A stretch of 64,000 bases of DNA from Halichoerus grypus (GCF_964656455.1 NC_135715.1:79152414-79216413), one strand, 5' to 3'. Positions 1-12,819 are shown, counted from the stretch's first letter. Program-made: numbers and translations. Notes: generated by a model not told the origin, from the sequence alone.

Positions 1-70
1 TCTTCCTCTGCCCTTCTCCCTATCCCCCCTTCAATAAATGAATAAATAAAATCCTTTAAAAAAAAAAAAG
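1..70 (+). mobile_element. SINEC 3' end, cut by window start
   Basis: CT-rich tail, AATAAATGAATAAATAAAATC and poly(A) to about position 70 match the 3' end of the complete Can-SINEs elsewhere in the window. The 5' part lies outside. Confidence 0.85.
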
Positions 71-1255
71 GAAACAGTCACATGAGGCACCTAGAATAGC
101 AAATTCACAGAGACAGAAAATGTAATGGTGGTTGTCATGGGTTGGGGATGGGGAATGAGAAGATGACCCTCCTGGCTTTTCAGCTCTCTGATGGCAAGGT
201 GTCACCCTCTGTCAACAATGTTAAAGGGCCAAGTGGACTGTAGGGCCCCCACTATTTCTTCCTCAACTCACCCAGGAGGCCAAGTGCTACAGAAACCATT
301 CGGTCAGTTGTGTGTCCCCTCCTCCAGCTAATTACTGACAGTGCTGACATTTAGTTACCATGCCCCATGTCTGTGGGGCTTGAAGAGGTGAGCATTCTTC
401 ACCCTCTGACCAAGATATTCCAGGTGTGAGGTCTGCAACCCTTCTCAGCACAGGAGGTAAAGCATTAGCCAAAAGAACACTCCAAACCCTTCTGTTCCCT
501 TGTTATAACTTACACAGAGTATCCTCTGGGAATCGAACGGTCTAATCCATACCATTTCAGCCTCTCCTAATAGCACTCCATCATGTTCAACTTTGTCACA
601 TGGCAGATGCCCAAGAAAGTCCAAGAGTTGGTACTCTCAGCTTCCACCGTTGCCATTCACTTAGATCTTCTCTTCAAGATCCTCCCAGTCCTCCCTGCCT
701 ACCACCCTTCCTAGCTTCACACCTCACCACCCAGACCCCATCGCCAAGACCACAACCTCTCAACTCACTGACCTTCAGACACACCCAGCATGGTGATCCC
801 CAGCAATGAAGTGACTCACCATGCATTCTCTCTGCACACCTGTTCCAGCTGGGGAAAATTGCACAACTTCACTTGTCACCTTCAGACCAACCTGGGACTG
901 CCAGTCTCTGTGTGACCTGATGTTGTATAGCAGCCCTTTTACTCATTCCTGGCAGGTCTCTCTCTTGTGAATGACCAGTCTCTTGGTCCTGGCTCTTTCT
1001 GGGAAGATGAATTAATCCCATCTCTTCACTTCGGGGTCCACATGCATGGGTGGGGAGTGGGGGAGGATCCTCCCAGGATTTCCGGATTTCCTGTTGCCTG
1101 AGAGATAAAGTCCTGCCTCGCTGCTTTGTCATCCAAGGGCCTTTTGCATCTGATGCCAGTCTATGCTTCCAAACTCATCTTTTCTTGCTTCCTTAGTGAA
1201 GTCCTTCACACCAGCCCAAATGATCTCTTCCTGGACCTGTGGACATGCCCCGTTA
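71..1255. other. Intergenic, no recognisable feature
   Basis: Mixed-composition DNA without a family I can name. Short open frames occur at 600-809 (+) and 869-1132 (-) but show no domain, no splice context and no codon-use signal. Confidence 0.5.
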
Positions 1256-1942
1256 TCTTTTTTATCAATTGTGCTAAAATACACACAACATGTCATGTAC
1301 TATTTTTAAGTGTACAGTTCAGTGACATTGAGTACATTCATATTGCTGTGCAGCAATCACCACCATCCATCTCCAGAACTCTTTTCATCTTACAAAACTG
1401 AAACAGCCCCATTAAACAGCTCTCCATCTGCCCCCCCCACCCGGCCCCCAGCAACCACTATTCTATTTTCTGTCTCTATGAATTTAATTATTCTAGATAC
1501 CTCATATAAGTGGGATCATATAGTATTTGTCTTTTTGTGGTTGGCTTATTTCTTAATATAACTTAATATAACGCTCTCAAAGTTCATCCGTGTTGTAGCA
1601 TATTGCAGAATTTCCTTCCTTTTTAAGGTTAATTCATTGTAGTTCATTTTATGTACATATACCATAGTTTGCCTAACCATTCATCTGTCAACAGACAATT
1701 GGGTTGCTTCCATGTGTCAGCTATTGTGACTAATGCTGACATGAACATGGGGTGCAAATATCTCTTTGAGACCCTGCTTTCAATTCTTTTGGGTATGTAC
1801 CCAGAAGTGGAATTGCTGGATCATATGGCAATTCCATTTTTAATTTTTTTCCACGATGGCTATACCCTTTCACATTCCCACCAATAGTGCACAAGGGTTC
1901 CAATTTCTCCACATCCTTGCCAGCACTTGTTATTTCCTGTTT

Positions 1943-1974
<32 letters not shown>

Positions 1975-2790
1975 AGTCATCCTAAGGGGTGGGAGGTAGT
2001 ATCTCATTTCTGCTTTTGAATTTCCCTGATAGGTGATGTTGAATATCTTTCCATATGTTTATTGGCCATTTGTATGTCTTCATGGAGAAATGTCTGTTCA
2101 AGTCCTTTGAATTTGTTTCACTTTTTGTTGTTGAGTTTTAAGAGTTCTCTATATATTCTGGATTTAATCCCTTATCAGATACATGACTTGCAAATCTTTT
2201 CTCCCATTCTGTAGGTTTCCTTTTCACTCTGTTGGTCATGTTCTTTGATGTACAATAGTTTTTAATTATCATGAACTCCAATTTGTCTGTTTTTTTCCTG
2301 TGTTTCCTGTGCCTTTGTTGTCATAGCCAAGAAACACTGCCAAATCCAATGTCATGAAGCTTTAGCCCTACGTTTTCTTCTAAAAGTAACAGTTTTGTGT
2401 TATATCTTTGATGCATTTTGAGTTAATTTTTGTATACTGAGTTAGGCAAGGATACACCTAGTAACTTTATTCTTTTCATGTAGGTATCCAGTTTTCCAAG
2501 CACCATTTGTTAAAGAAACTGTCCTTTCCTTACTGAATTGTCTTGACACGCATCGAAAATGATTTGGCCATATTTGCAAGAATTTATTTCTGGGCTCTCT
2601 AATCTATTCCATTGGTCTATACATACCTGTCTTTATGCCAATACCACATTGTTTGATTATTGTAGCTTTTTAGTTAAGTGTTGAAATCAGGAAGTATGAA
2701 TCCTCCAACTTTGTCCTTCCCTTTTAAATTTTTTTTTTTTGGAGCTCCTTGAGATTCCATATGAATTTTAGGATGGATTTTTTTTTTTTT
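1256..2790 (-). mobile_element. L1 3' part (ORF2 end and 3' UTR), minus strand
   Basis: Reads as the reverse complement of an L1: 3' UTR about 1256-1500, then ORF2 C-terminal sequence with the hallmark GGAATTGCTGGATCATATGG at about 1808 and CTCCACATCCTTGCC at about 1907. Many substitutions and indels mark it as an old, L1MA/L1MB-like copy. A (TTG)n microsatellite has grown inside it. It parallels the copy at 9.04-12.33 kb. Confidence 0.85.
1941..1976 (+). repeat. (TTG)n microsatellite
   Basis: About eleven uninterrupted GTT/TTG units inside the minus-strand L1. Probably length-variable. Confidence 0.9.
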
Positions 2791-3373
2791 ACTTAATGTC
2801 TTTTGCTCTTTGCCTTTGCTACTTTTGTGTCCCTTGTCTTAGCCTTCCTTTCCATCTATCATTCAAATCATTCAAAATCCAGCTCAACTCCTACCTGACT
2901 ATTCCCACTCAAATTGATTTCTCTCTCCTCTGCACTCCTACTTCACTCATTTCCTGTACCACTCAAGACAGCATCTGACTCTTCTCACAATCCCTTATCC
3001 CTTGATTCTCAACTTAACTGTCATCCAATCTAAAGTAGGCCTTTCTGTTAGTCTTTCTTGTAACACCACGTGCTTTTTGCGTTCTAAAGCACTCATCATG
3101 ATTAGCAGTTAATTAATTTCTAAGTTAATTCTCATACATGCAAATCTTAAGACAAACAGTTCTTTCACATTTTAACATCTCTGAAACAGAGGTTTGTGTC
3201 TTTTAATTGACGACATCTTACCATCATAATCATAGCTTTTATTTTGGTATAACATAAGTAATGGTATGTTTTATAATCAATGGTACTTTCAATTCGATGA
3301 AACACAGGATATGTCTACTTGTATATTTACCCATTTAATGATTGTCTCATTAGACTGCAAAAGTTCCAAGAAA
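2791..3373. other. Intergenic; possible ancient repeat remnant
   Basis: A pyrimidine-rich stretch at about 2800-3060 resembles the C-rich ancient mammalian repeat sequence seen again near 28.6 and 61.4 kb, but I cannot assign a family. The remainder is AT-rich and featureless. Confidence 0.3.
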
Positions 3374-3557
3374 GGGGCACCTGGGTGGCTCAGTCAGCTA
3401 AGCGTTTAACTCTTGATTTCGGCTCAGGTCATGATCCCACATTGGGCTCTGGGCTCAGCGGAGAGTCTGCTTGAGATTCTCTCTCTCCATCTCTCTCTAC
3501 CCCTAACTCTCTCTTTGTCTCTAAAATAAATAATTAAATCTTAAAAAAAAAAAAAAA
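3374..3557 (+). mobile_element. SINEC, full length
   Basis: Starts GGGGCACCTGGGTGGCTCAG and ends in poly(A) at 3557. It is flanked by a near-perfect duplication, AAAAGTTCCAAGAAAG before and AAAAGTTCCGAGAAAG after. Confidence 0.93.
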
Positions 3558-4640
3558 GTTCCGAGAAAGCAGTGGTCAACTCCACTCACCATGGCACCTC
3601 TAGGCATTGCTCAGTCTCTTTGACCCAGCTGTTTGGTGAATTGACGTATTATAAGTTCTTCAAGGCACCTAGTAAACACATTGTGCTTCCCCGGAAGTCC
3701 CACAACTCCGAGAACAGCACTACCTGCACTCGGGCACTTGCTGAGTGAACAATTTTCAAACAAGAGAGCATCTGGTGCCTGATTGGTCTGTGCTCTCTGA
3801 CAGAAATAAAAGGATTAACATACCTCATTCTTTTAGAGGAAAAAGCAAGGTAAGACCTGTCAGCAGAACTAAATGTCTTATGCTTTCTTTTCCTTGGCAA
3901 ACACCTGACCTGGCCTTAGTAAACAGAACGCTGTTTCTGAAATTTCTACACACACATACCCTTTCATTTTGCCTTTATGGCAACACACTTTTCCTTCGGG
4001 ACATTACAAGTCAATCTTTTAAAAGTGATGTGATTTTTTTTTTCTCAAGAGGGTTAATGATATTATCCGTTAAGAGAATGACACACACTTCTATACTCTT
4101 GGTAGCTGCTAACTATTTATAAACACGATGTCCATTCATAGCAAATAAACCAAATCTTGGATAAGCAGAAAATTGCCTGTCCTCTTGTGAGGGGTCACTG
4201 AATCCTGGTCTGGGTTCAAGTTTGAATACACAGAGGTGGAGTTTGGGCCAGATGAGCACAGACAGATTCTTCAACAACTGCCCTACTAACAAAATGCGAC
4301 TTACAGAGGGGCAAAGGAAGAAAGAGGGGGACACAGATCCTCTTAACGGAAGCAAGGCTTTTTCGTTTCTACCTGTTTATTCTCTGCCCAGAGTGAAATA
4401 CGAGACTATGTTTTGCAGTTGATTCTTTCAACACTTGAAGAATTCCCTAATTATGTAAACACCTCTATTCAGAGTAAGCAGCTTTTGCAAAGAAGAGGAA
4501 ATATGACATCTAGACCAGTGCTTCTCAAACTATCTGTAGTGAAAGGTTATGTTTTTCCTAATCTCTTGAAGACTGATACTTTTGTAGATTACAATACAAA
4601 TGTCACAGCAATGACAAATTGCTACAAAAGTTTCCAAGTA
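3558..4640. other. Intergenic, no recognisable feature
   Basis: No named repeat or gene. A stretch near 4515-4660 (TGCTTCTCAAACTAT and following) weakly resembles the end of a hAT-type DNA transposon but is too degraded to call. The 125-codon open frame at 3745-4122 has no recognisable domain. Confidence 0.45.
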
Positions 4641-4860
4641 ATAATAATGAGTGCCATTTTTTGAGCAGCAACTATTTACCAGCACTGTATTCAACTCTTT
4701 CATATGGTGGGTCACCTTGAATCATCTTCAAAACAATCCCATGTGGATAATCTCCAATTTCCACCAATTTGGGCATGTGAAGCATGCCCAGTGCTAGAGA
4801 GCTGATGAGGGGCAGACCAGTGATTTGAACTCAGACATTTTCTTAGTTATTCTGAAAAAT
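4641..4860 (+). mobile_element. MIR-like SINE remnant
   Basis: Contains, in order, degraded versions of the MIR blocks TTGAGCA...CAGCACTGTATTCAACTCTTT, then CTTCAAAACAATCCCATGTGG, ending in GATTTGAACTCAGAC. The order and spacing fit MIR on the plus strand. Confidence 0.6.
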
Positions 4861-5820
4861 ATACTTGTGTATTGCGGCTGATGGCAGGGAATTTGTCAGC
4901 AGGGATTAACTGGAGAGGCTTGCCCGGCACCATCTCTGCTCATTCCCGACACAGTTGGCAAGGGGTGGGGGAGAAGGCCTCACAGTCGGGGTGGGGGGAG
5001 ACTAATCAGTGATGAGGAAATAGGTGTAATAGGAAATTACACATTAGGCAAAAGTAAAATTAAAATGAGAGGATTGCAAAAGGGCAAGTGAGAAGAAAAT
5101 GTAGCCAGTAGAGGCCAAGAAGGAAAAGAGTAGAAAAGGAATCAAAAATGTTATCCGTGAACAAAACCTGTTTAAGCAACACCGTGAGGAGCAGCGCCTC
5201 CAACCTTCAGTTCCAGAAGTTTTATGGTGCTATCACGCTGTCTGTCCTTCCTCTAAGAGCTAAGGTTATTTTAAGGAGATGGATCAGGAAGTTCAGGACA
5301 CACCCATCCCTCTTCCGTCTCAGTCTCACTCAATACCTGCTGGACAGAGTCAAGTCTCAAGAACCTCAGGCCTCCCAGGGGGTGACTCAAAGACACACCC
5401 ATTCCCCTCCTCCCACACATTACGCAAGACTGCTCAGATGTTCTTTTGACAAATTTCCAAAATCAACTGGGTCAGCAAGTGGGTTTTATTTAATGCTTTG
5501 ACACAATGTGCTAACATCGCCTTAATTAGATCTGAACTCATCCCTTCCTTACAGAAGGCTATCTTCCACTAGCCCTGCACAGATGCATTCCCTGACCAGG
5601 TTTTCAAAGGCATAGCCCCTCCTCAAACACTCCAGCTACCTCTACCACCTTACTCTGCTGGATCTCCAGCAGCACGGACCATCACATCCTGCAGTCAGCC
5701 GCTTCCTGACAACTCCAGCAGGGCATATGCAATGGATTGAAGCAAAAGCCATTCTCCAGTAACTTGTCCTAGGTCACAGTTGTCCCTTTGGAGGGCACAC
5801 AAAACAAGCCTAAACTTTCT
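4861..5820. other. Intergenic, no recognisable feature
   Basis: Mixed-composition DNA. The 117-codon frame at 5148-5501 shows no domain and no neighbouring exon signals. Confidence 0.45.
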
Positions 5821-5825
5821 GGGAT

Positions 5826-5852
5826 ACACACACACACACACACACATACACA
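5826..5852 (+). repeat. (CA)n microsatellite
   Basis: About eleven CA units with one interrupting TA, directly before a MIR. Confidence 0.9.
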
Positions 5853-5854
5853 CT

Positions 5855-6021
5855 ACTGTTTAAGAGCAAGGGCTTGAGAGCCAGCAGACTCATATTAATA
5901 TCCTTGCTTTGCCACTTATTAGCTGTGTGACCTTGGGCAAGTTAATTAACCTTTCTGAGCCTCCATTTCTTCACTGGAAAACTGGGGAGCCTATGAACTT
6001 CACTGGGTTCCTGTGAGGATT
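5855..6021 (+). mobile_element. MIR SINE, 5' piece (element split by L1 and SINEC)
   Basis: Classic MIR core: GCTGTGTGACCTTGGGCAAG at about 5921 followed by TTAACCTTTCTGAGCCTC. It stops at CTGTGAGGATT (6011-6021), which is repeated at 6612-6622 on the far side of an inserted L1. The rest resumes at 6612-6638 and 6822-6885. Confidence 0.88.
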
Positions 6022-6611
6022 TCTTTTATTGGGGTATAATTGAAATTACATTATATTAGTTTCAGTTATACAGTGTAATGATTCAATATTTGTATATATT
6101 GCAAAATGATCACCACAATAAATCCAGTTGACATCCATCACTATACATAGTTACAAAACTGTTTCTGTTGTGATAAGAACTTTCAGGAGCCATTCTCCTA
6201 GCTACTTTCAAATATGCAATACAGTATTATTAACTATAGTGACCAGGCTGTACATTATCTCCCCATGGCTTAATTCATTCTATAACTAGAAATTTGTATC
6301 TTTGGACACCCCCTTCACCCATTTTGCTCACCCTCCACCCTCCACCTCAGGCATGAACTGTGGTGGGGTTGTGGGGGTGTTTTATGTGTCTTTTCTTTTC
6401 TTTTCTTTTTTTAGATTCCACATATAAATGAGATCATGTAGTACTTAACTTTTTCTGTCTGATTTATTTCACTTAGCACAATGCCTCAAGGTCCATCCAT
6501 ATTGTCATAAATGGAAGATAATTCATTCTTTTTTATGGCTTAATAATATTCCTCTATGTGTGTATGCACCTGCCACATTTTCTTTATCCGTTCATCCATT
6601 CCATGGACATG
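6022..6611 (-). mobile_element. L1 3' fragment inserted into MIR, minus strand
   Basis: Reverse-oriented L1 3' UTR (TTATTGGGGTATAATTG at about 6027) running into ORF2 3' sequence (TTTCACTTAGCACAATGCCT at about 6467). It is bounded by an 11-bp duplication CTGTGAGGATT at 6011-6021 and 6612-6622, so both insertion boundaries are visible. Confidence 0.85.
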
Positions 6612-6638
6612 CTGTGAGGATTAAATAGGCTAATATAA

Positions 6639-6821
6639 GGGGCATCTGGATGGCTCAGTCGATTAAGCTTCCAACTCTTAATTTCGGTTCAGGTCATGAT
6701 CTCAGGGTCATGAGATCAAGCCCCACGTTGGGCTGAGCATGGAGCCTGCTTAAGATTCTCTCTCTCCCTCTCCCTCTGTCCCTGCTTGGGCATGCACTCT
6801 CTCTCTCTCAGAAAAAAAAAA
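6639..6821 (+). mobile_element. SINEC, full length, inserted into MIR tail
   Basis: Begins GGGGCATCTGGATGGCTCAG and ends in poly(A) at 6821, with CTAATAT-type duplication on both sides. It interrupts the 3' part of the MIR already broken by the L1. Confidence 0.9.
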
Positions 6822-6885
6822 TGAACTAATATGTGTAAATTTCTTAGCCCAGTGCCAGGCACATAGCAAGTACTCATCAAATGGA
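6822..6885 (+). mobile_element. MIR tail (third piece)
   Basis: CCCAGTGCCAGGCACATAGC followed by AAGTACTCATCAAAT is the conserved tail expected to follow the GAGGATTAAATAGG piece at 6615-6638. Confidence 0.7.
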
Positions 6886-7083
6886 CTAAGAATCTCCTCT
6901 GAGTCTTTTCTTTTAGCAAAATATCCCTTGTCCCTTCAACTATTCCTCATACTTTGTGGTTTTCAGTCCCTGCCCCATCTTTTTAAATGGGCCAGCCACC
7001 TTTTAAATGGGCAATGTCCCATTTAAACAATATTTTGATTGGACTGTGTCCAAAACTAACTATACTCCTTGAAATATGGTCCA

Positions 7084-7308
7084 GGGGCGCCTGGGTGGCT
7101 CAGTCGTTAAGCGTCTGGCTTCGGCTCAGGTCATGATCCCGGGGTCCTGGGATCGAGCCCCGCATCGGGCTCCCTGCTCAGCGGGAAGCCTGCTTCTCCC
7201 TCTCCCACTCCCCCTGCTTGTGTTCCCTCTCTTGCTGTCTCTCTCTCTGTCAAATAAATATATAAATAAATAAAATCTTTTAAAAAAAGAAAGAAAGAAA
7301 GAAAGAAA
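7084..7308 (+). mobile_element. SINEC, full length, with perfect 13-bp TSD
   Basis: GGGGCGCCTGGGTGGCTCAG start; the A-rich tail has grown into (GAAA)n. The target duplication GAAATATGGTCCA at 7071-7083 and 7309-7321 is perfect, indicating a fairly recent insertion. Confidence 0.95.
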
Positions 7309-7321
7309 GAAATATGGTCCA

Positions 7322-8599
7322 AACAGCAGAGAGTGGAAAGATCACACCTCCTCCTTCTGGATACTGGCTTTTGGTGAGTCCACCTCTGCCGGCACAAGAC
7401 GTTTTCCATCAATACCATCCTATTAACACAAATGGTCATGTGCTGCTATTTGCCTTGATTCATTATCTGAAATCTTTTAAGAGGAAAAAAGAGGAACTTA
7501 CACTTATACCTCCTAAAAGCCATCTTTCTTTGTGCTTTGATGATCATCCTGGATTGAAGGAAATCTGAGCCACCTCAGAGGACATCAGGAATTGGGATAG
7601 AGTGAAAGATTTCAGACAAGTGACCAGGCAGGAATGCTGATGTAGGCTCCAACCCTTGGGATCCACAAGCGTGAGAAAAGGAGTGGCTGCCCCCTCTTGA
7701 CTCAGCTGCAAGCTATGCCCCAGGAGAGTGGGTTTCATAGAGGCAAGTAGCTAGGGAGGCCATGTGTACAGTGGGTCACGAAACACTCAGGAAGGGGCTT
7801 GTTACTGGTGTGGTCAGTGGGGCAACGGGAAATGCTAGCAGGGAGGAAGTGTAGCCCCATGTGCAGGTGAAGGTGAATGACCCTTGGGCTTTTCCAAAGG
7901 GGTCTCAGCTATAAAGCTACAGCCTCAGCTGGTGGGAATCCCATTTTCCAGGTGGCCAGGGGAGAGGTGACTGGCTGGCTCGAAATGCCTTTTGATGACA
8001 CCCGAAGTGGTTCCCAGTAGTTTGGAGGGGACAGACCACATTCCAATTACAACCTTGAAAGCCTCTCATGTTAAACTCAGTACTGAGGGAACCTTGACTA
8101 GGGCAGCCCGTTTGCCAGAAACCATCCAAGTTCACGTGTAACGAGGCTATGTCAGCAAACACACCAAATGCAGCACAAGCCTGAGCAAACTGCGTGAAAT
8201 ACCCCTTATGATATAACCAGGAAGGGCAGAGGAACCAAAACAGAATATAACTCCATAAAAACAAATCTCTTCTGAGGCAAATTCCAAGGTTTTCACCTTC
8301 ATTGTACAGATTGCTGTCCTGTTTCTTCTGTCTTTAAGACTTCGATCTGAAGCATGTAATCCATTTTCCACTGAAGAATTTTGTCCTCTTAAAAAGCGAT
8401 TTATCCTTTCTCTGTCTTGGTTTCCGTAATCTTCAAACAGGCAAAAATCATCCTAGAACCACAACCTGGCAACTTAACAGTGCTAATAGTTCTAGATGTT
8501 ACCAAGACTCTTCCTAATTTATAAATGACTAAGTTCATTCCTAGTCAACCTCAGAAGTCTCACAAGTGTTAAACAAAAGTACTAGATCTATGATCCAAA
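7322..8599. other. Intergenic, no recognisable feature
   Basis: Unique-looking DNA. A minus-strand frame of 115 codons (7917-8264) has no recognisable domain. Confidence 0.45.
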
Positions 8600-8760
8600 A
8601 ACTTGGGCTCGTAAGCTACTTACCAGCGGTGGAAAATGTTTGCAAACATTTCACCTCCACAACTCCATTTCTTCCTCTGTAAAATGGGAAATGATCTCTA
8701 CTCTTCTTTCCTCACACTTTTGTTGTGAAGCTCAAGGAAGATCAAGCAACAAGGAGGTGT
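8600..8760 (+). mobile_element. MIR-like SINE remnant
   Basis: Contains CCTCTGTAAAATGGGAAATGAT at about 8673, the typical 3' block of MIR, preceded by a degraded core. Confidence 0.6.
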
Positions 8761-9040
8761 AAATGGTTATATTTTTATTTTCAGAGATAAGCCCATTCTC
8801 AACCACGAGCATCTTTATTTCTGAAGTGCACCAAGCACCAATGTTACCTGATGAACCCAACAGGCAAGACCTCTTAAACAGTTGCATGTCTACAGTTTAT
8901 CAGCCTTTTTCCCACTTGCTTTAGAAATCATGCTAACTCCCTTCAACCTGACAAGATGAAACTCAATCGCTGTCGTCACAGCCGCCCCAGTAACAGCTCC
9001 ATTCACAGTTTTTAGGGTCATAGAGAAAGTGTGGGGGTCT
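8761..9040. other. Intergenic, no recognisable feature
   Basis: Nothing identified between the MIR remnant and the long L1. Confidence 0.4.
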
Positions 9041-12000
9041 TTTTCACTTTTTAAAAATTGTGGTAAAATACACATCACATAAAATGTACTGTTGTAATAC
9101 CATTTCCAAATATACAGTTCAGGGTCATTAAGCACATTCACACTGTTGTGCAATCATCACCATTATTCACCCGTAGAATTCTTCTCATCTTGCAAAACTG
9201 AAACTCTGTCTCCATTAAACACTAACTCCCCATTCACCCTTCCCAACCCCTGGCCACCCCATTCCACTTTCTGTCTCTATGAGTTTGACTATTCTAGGTA
9301 CCTCATATAAGTGGGATCATACAGTATTTGCCCTTCTATGACTGGCTGATTTCCCTTAGCATTATTCCCTCAAAGTTCATCCATGTTGTAGCATGTTGCA
9401 GAATTTCCTTCCTTTTTTAAGGCTGAATCATAGTTCATTATACATACAATATACCACAGTTTGCTTAACCATTCATCTGTCAATGGACTTTGGGTTGCTT
9501 CCATGTGTCAGCTATTGTGACTAATGCTGATGTGAACATAGGGGTGCAAATATCTCTTTGAGACCCTGCTTTTGAGCTTTTGATTCTTTTGAGTATGTAC
9601 CTAGAAATGGAGTTGCTGGATCATATGGTAATTCCATTTTTAATTTTTTTCCACAATGGCTATACCCTTCCACATTCCCACCAATTTCTGGGTTCCAATT
9701 TCTCCACATGCTTGTAAACACTTTTATTTCCTGTTTTTATGTTAGTAGTCATCCTAATGGGTGATATCTCATTGTAGTTTTGATTTGCATTTCCCTAATG
9801 ATGGGTGATGTTGAACATCTTTCCATGTGCTTATTGACCACTTGTATATCTTCATTGGAGAAACGCCTGTTCAAGTCCTTTGCCTATTTTTGAATCAGGT
9901 TGTTTTTTAATTATTGATTTTTAGTCTTCTCTACTTATTCTAGACATTAATCCCTTATCAGTTATATAATTTGCAAATATTTTCTCCCATTCTATAGATT
10001 GTCTTTTTACTCTGTGGATAGTGTCTTTTGATGCATAAAATTATTAAATTTTCATAAAGTCCAATTTGTCTATTTTTCTTCTGTTCCTTTGCCTTTGGTG
10101 TCATATCCAGGAAATCATTGCCAGATCCAGTGTCTTGTACTTTCTGTCCTATGTTTTCTCCTAAGAGTTTTATTGTTTTAACGCTTACATTCAGGTCTTT
10201 CATGAATTTTGAGTTTATTTTTTATACAAAAAGGTATCACTTCATTCTTTTGCATGTGGATCTACAGTTTTCTCAGCACCATTTGTTGAAGACTATCCTT
10301 TCCCCCATTGAATGGTTGTGGCACCCTTATCGAAAATCATTTGACCATATATGTGAGGGTTTATTTCTTTTTCTTTCTTTTTTTTTAAAGATTTTATTTA
10401 TTTATTTGACAGAGAGAGACACAGCGAGAGAGGGAACACAAGCAGGGGGAGTGGGAGAGGGAGAAGTAGGCTCCCCGCTGAGCAGGGAGCCCAATGCCGG
10501 GCTCGATCCCAGGACCCTGGAACCATGACCTGAGCCGAAGGCAGACACTAACGACTGAGCCACCCAGGTGCCCCTGTGAGGGTTTATTTCTGAGCTCTGT
10601 ATTCCATTCCATTGCTCTATAAGTCTGTCTTTATGCCACTACCACACTGTTTTGATTACTGTGGCTTTGTAGTAAGTGTTGAAATTAGGAAGCGTTTGTC
10701 CAGTCTTGTTCGTTTTCAAGGTTTTTGTTTTTTTTTTTGGCTCTTCAGATTGCCTTGAGATTCCATACGAATTTTAGGATGTGGTTTTCTATTTTTGAAA
10801 AAAGTCAGTGGGTTTTTTATAGGGATTGCAGTGAACCTGCATATTGCTTTGGGTAGCATGGACATTTTAATAATACTGTCTTCCAATCTCTGAACATGGG
10901 ATGTGTTCACATATTTTTTATGTCTTCTTTAATATCCTTCAGCAATGTTTTCTAGTGTTCATCGTACAAGTCTTTTACCTCCTTGGTTAATTCCTAAGTA
11001 TTTTATTCTTTTGATGCTACTGTAAATTAAATTGTTTTTGTAATTTTCCTCTCAGATTGTTCATTGTGTATAGAAAAGCAACTATTTTTTGTGTGTTGAG
11101 TTTGTGTCTTGCTATTTTGCTGAATTCATTTATTAGTTCTAATAGTTTGTGTGCATGTGTGAATGTATGGAATTCTTAGGATTTTTCTCACATAAGACCA
11201 CACCATCTGCAAACAGAGATAACTTTACTTCTTCCTTTACAATTTGAATACCCTTTGTTTCTTTTTCTTTCCTAATTGCTCTCGCCTGAACTTTCAGTAC
11301 TATATTGAGCAAAAGTGGTGAAAATGGGTATCCTTGTCTTGTTCCTGATCTTAGAGGAAATGCTTTCAGTCTTTCAACATTGAGTATGATGTTTGCTGTG
11401 GGTTTTTCATATGTGACTTTTAGTATGTTGAGGTAGTTTGTATTCCTAATTTGTTGAATGTTTTTATCATGAGAGGGTGTTGAATTTGTCAAACGATTTT
11501 TCTGCATCAACTGAGATGATCATGTGTTTTTTTCCCTTCGTTCTTTGATGTGGTGCATTGCACTGATTGACTTGCATATGTTGAACCATCCTTGCATTCC
11601 TGGAATTAATCCCACTTGGTCAATGCTGTATAATCCTTTTAATATGCTGCTGAATTCTATTTGCTACTATTTTGTTGAGAATTTTTGCATCAGTGTTCCT
11701 AAGAGATATTGATTGGTCTATGGTTTTCCTTTCTTGTAGTGTCTTTGTCTGGCTTTGGTATCAGAGTAATGTTGGCCTTATATAATGAGTTAGGAAGTGT
11801 TTTCTCCTCTTCAATTTTTTGGAAAAGTTTGAGAAGGATTGGTACTAGTTCTTCTTTAAATGTTTGGTAGAATTCACCAGTGAAACCATTGGGCCCAGAG
11901 CTTTTCTTTGTTAGATTTTTTATTACTGTTTCAATCTCCTTAATGTATAGGTTTATTCAGATTTTCTTTCTTCATGATTCAGTTTTAGTAGATTTTGTGT

Positions 12001-12325
12001 TTCTAGGAATTTGTCCGTCTCATCTAGGTTATCCAATTTATTGGCATACATTGTTCATAGTACTCTCTCAAAATCCTTTTTATTTCTGTTGATTTGGTAG
12101 TAATGCCCCACTTTCATTTCTTATTTTAGTAATTTTAGTCTTCTCTTTTTTTTCTTAGTCAAGGAGACAAAGGTTTGTCATTTTATTGATTTTTTCACTC
12201 AACTTTTGGTTTCATTGATTTTCTCTACTGTTTTTCTATTTTCTATTTCACTTATCTCTCCTCTAATCTTTATTTCCTTCTTTGTACTAGCTTTAGGTTT
12301 AGTTCTGCTTTTTCTAGTTCTTCCT
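9041..12325 (-). mobile_element. Long L1 relic (ORF2 with 3' UTR), minus strand, split by a SINEC
   Basis: About 3.1 kb of reverse-oriented L1: 3' UTR at 9041-9300, ORF2 C-terminal region to about 10.9 kb, then reverse-transcriptase-domain sequence to about 12.3 kb. The minus-strand frame at 11139-11510 translates to a recognisable reverse-transcriptase fragment ([18 protein letters not shown], then [10 protein letters not shown]). The catalytic motif that is normally FADD reads FADG, and stops and frameshifts surround it, so it is dead. It is interrupted by the SINEC at 10369-10574. Confidence 0.92.
10369..10574 (-). mobile_element. SINEC, minus strand, inside L1, 17-bp TSD
   Basis: Poly(T)/AAAGATTTTATTTATTT start and GAGCCACCCAGGTGCCCC end mark the reverse orientation. 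TGTGAGGGTTTATTTCT at 10352-10368 is repeated at 10575-10591, a perfect duplication. Confidence 0.96.
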
Positions 12326-12819
12326 CCATGCACATTTGTGCACAGCTCCCACAAGACCCACTGTTCCTCCACTGCATGTTATTCCTTTTGCCTTTTCTGG
12401 GCATTTTTTCCAGCATGGTTTTCCCAGCCCTACTGCATCCTGACTAGCCAAGCAAGCGATTATAGATAGTTAGAAAATATGCACTAGAAGAAATGAAAGA
12501 ACAACTACAAATGAACTTTGCAGCAGATTAATCTAAAATTTCTGCATATACCACACAAACTTCACCAAAGAGGATTCAGTTAAAACACTCTACATGCTTC
12601 TATTAGTTGGATATAATCATTTGTGTAAAAATAATGTAATTCTTAAAGTATTCATGAAACTGTATGCTTCAGTAATAAGATTAGTAGTCAAGGCCAGTTT
12701 ATTTGCCTTATTGTCACTATGATTAAAAAGCAAACTCCCACAGGAGATGGAATCTCAAATTATTAGATTTAACTCTCTGCAGGAAATAGAAAAAGATTCT
12801 TTAAAATGTGTGTTATGCT
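12326..12819. other. Intergenic, no recognisable feature
   Basis: AT-rich DNA after the end of the L1; nothing assigned. Confidence 0.4.

Noticed and set aside
11139..11510. 123-codon reverse-transcriptase-like frame
   Set aside because: A fragment of a dead L1 ORF2: the FADD motif reads FADG and the surrounding sequence is full of stops. Not a gene.
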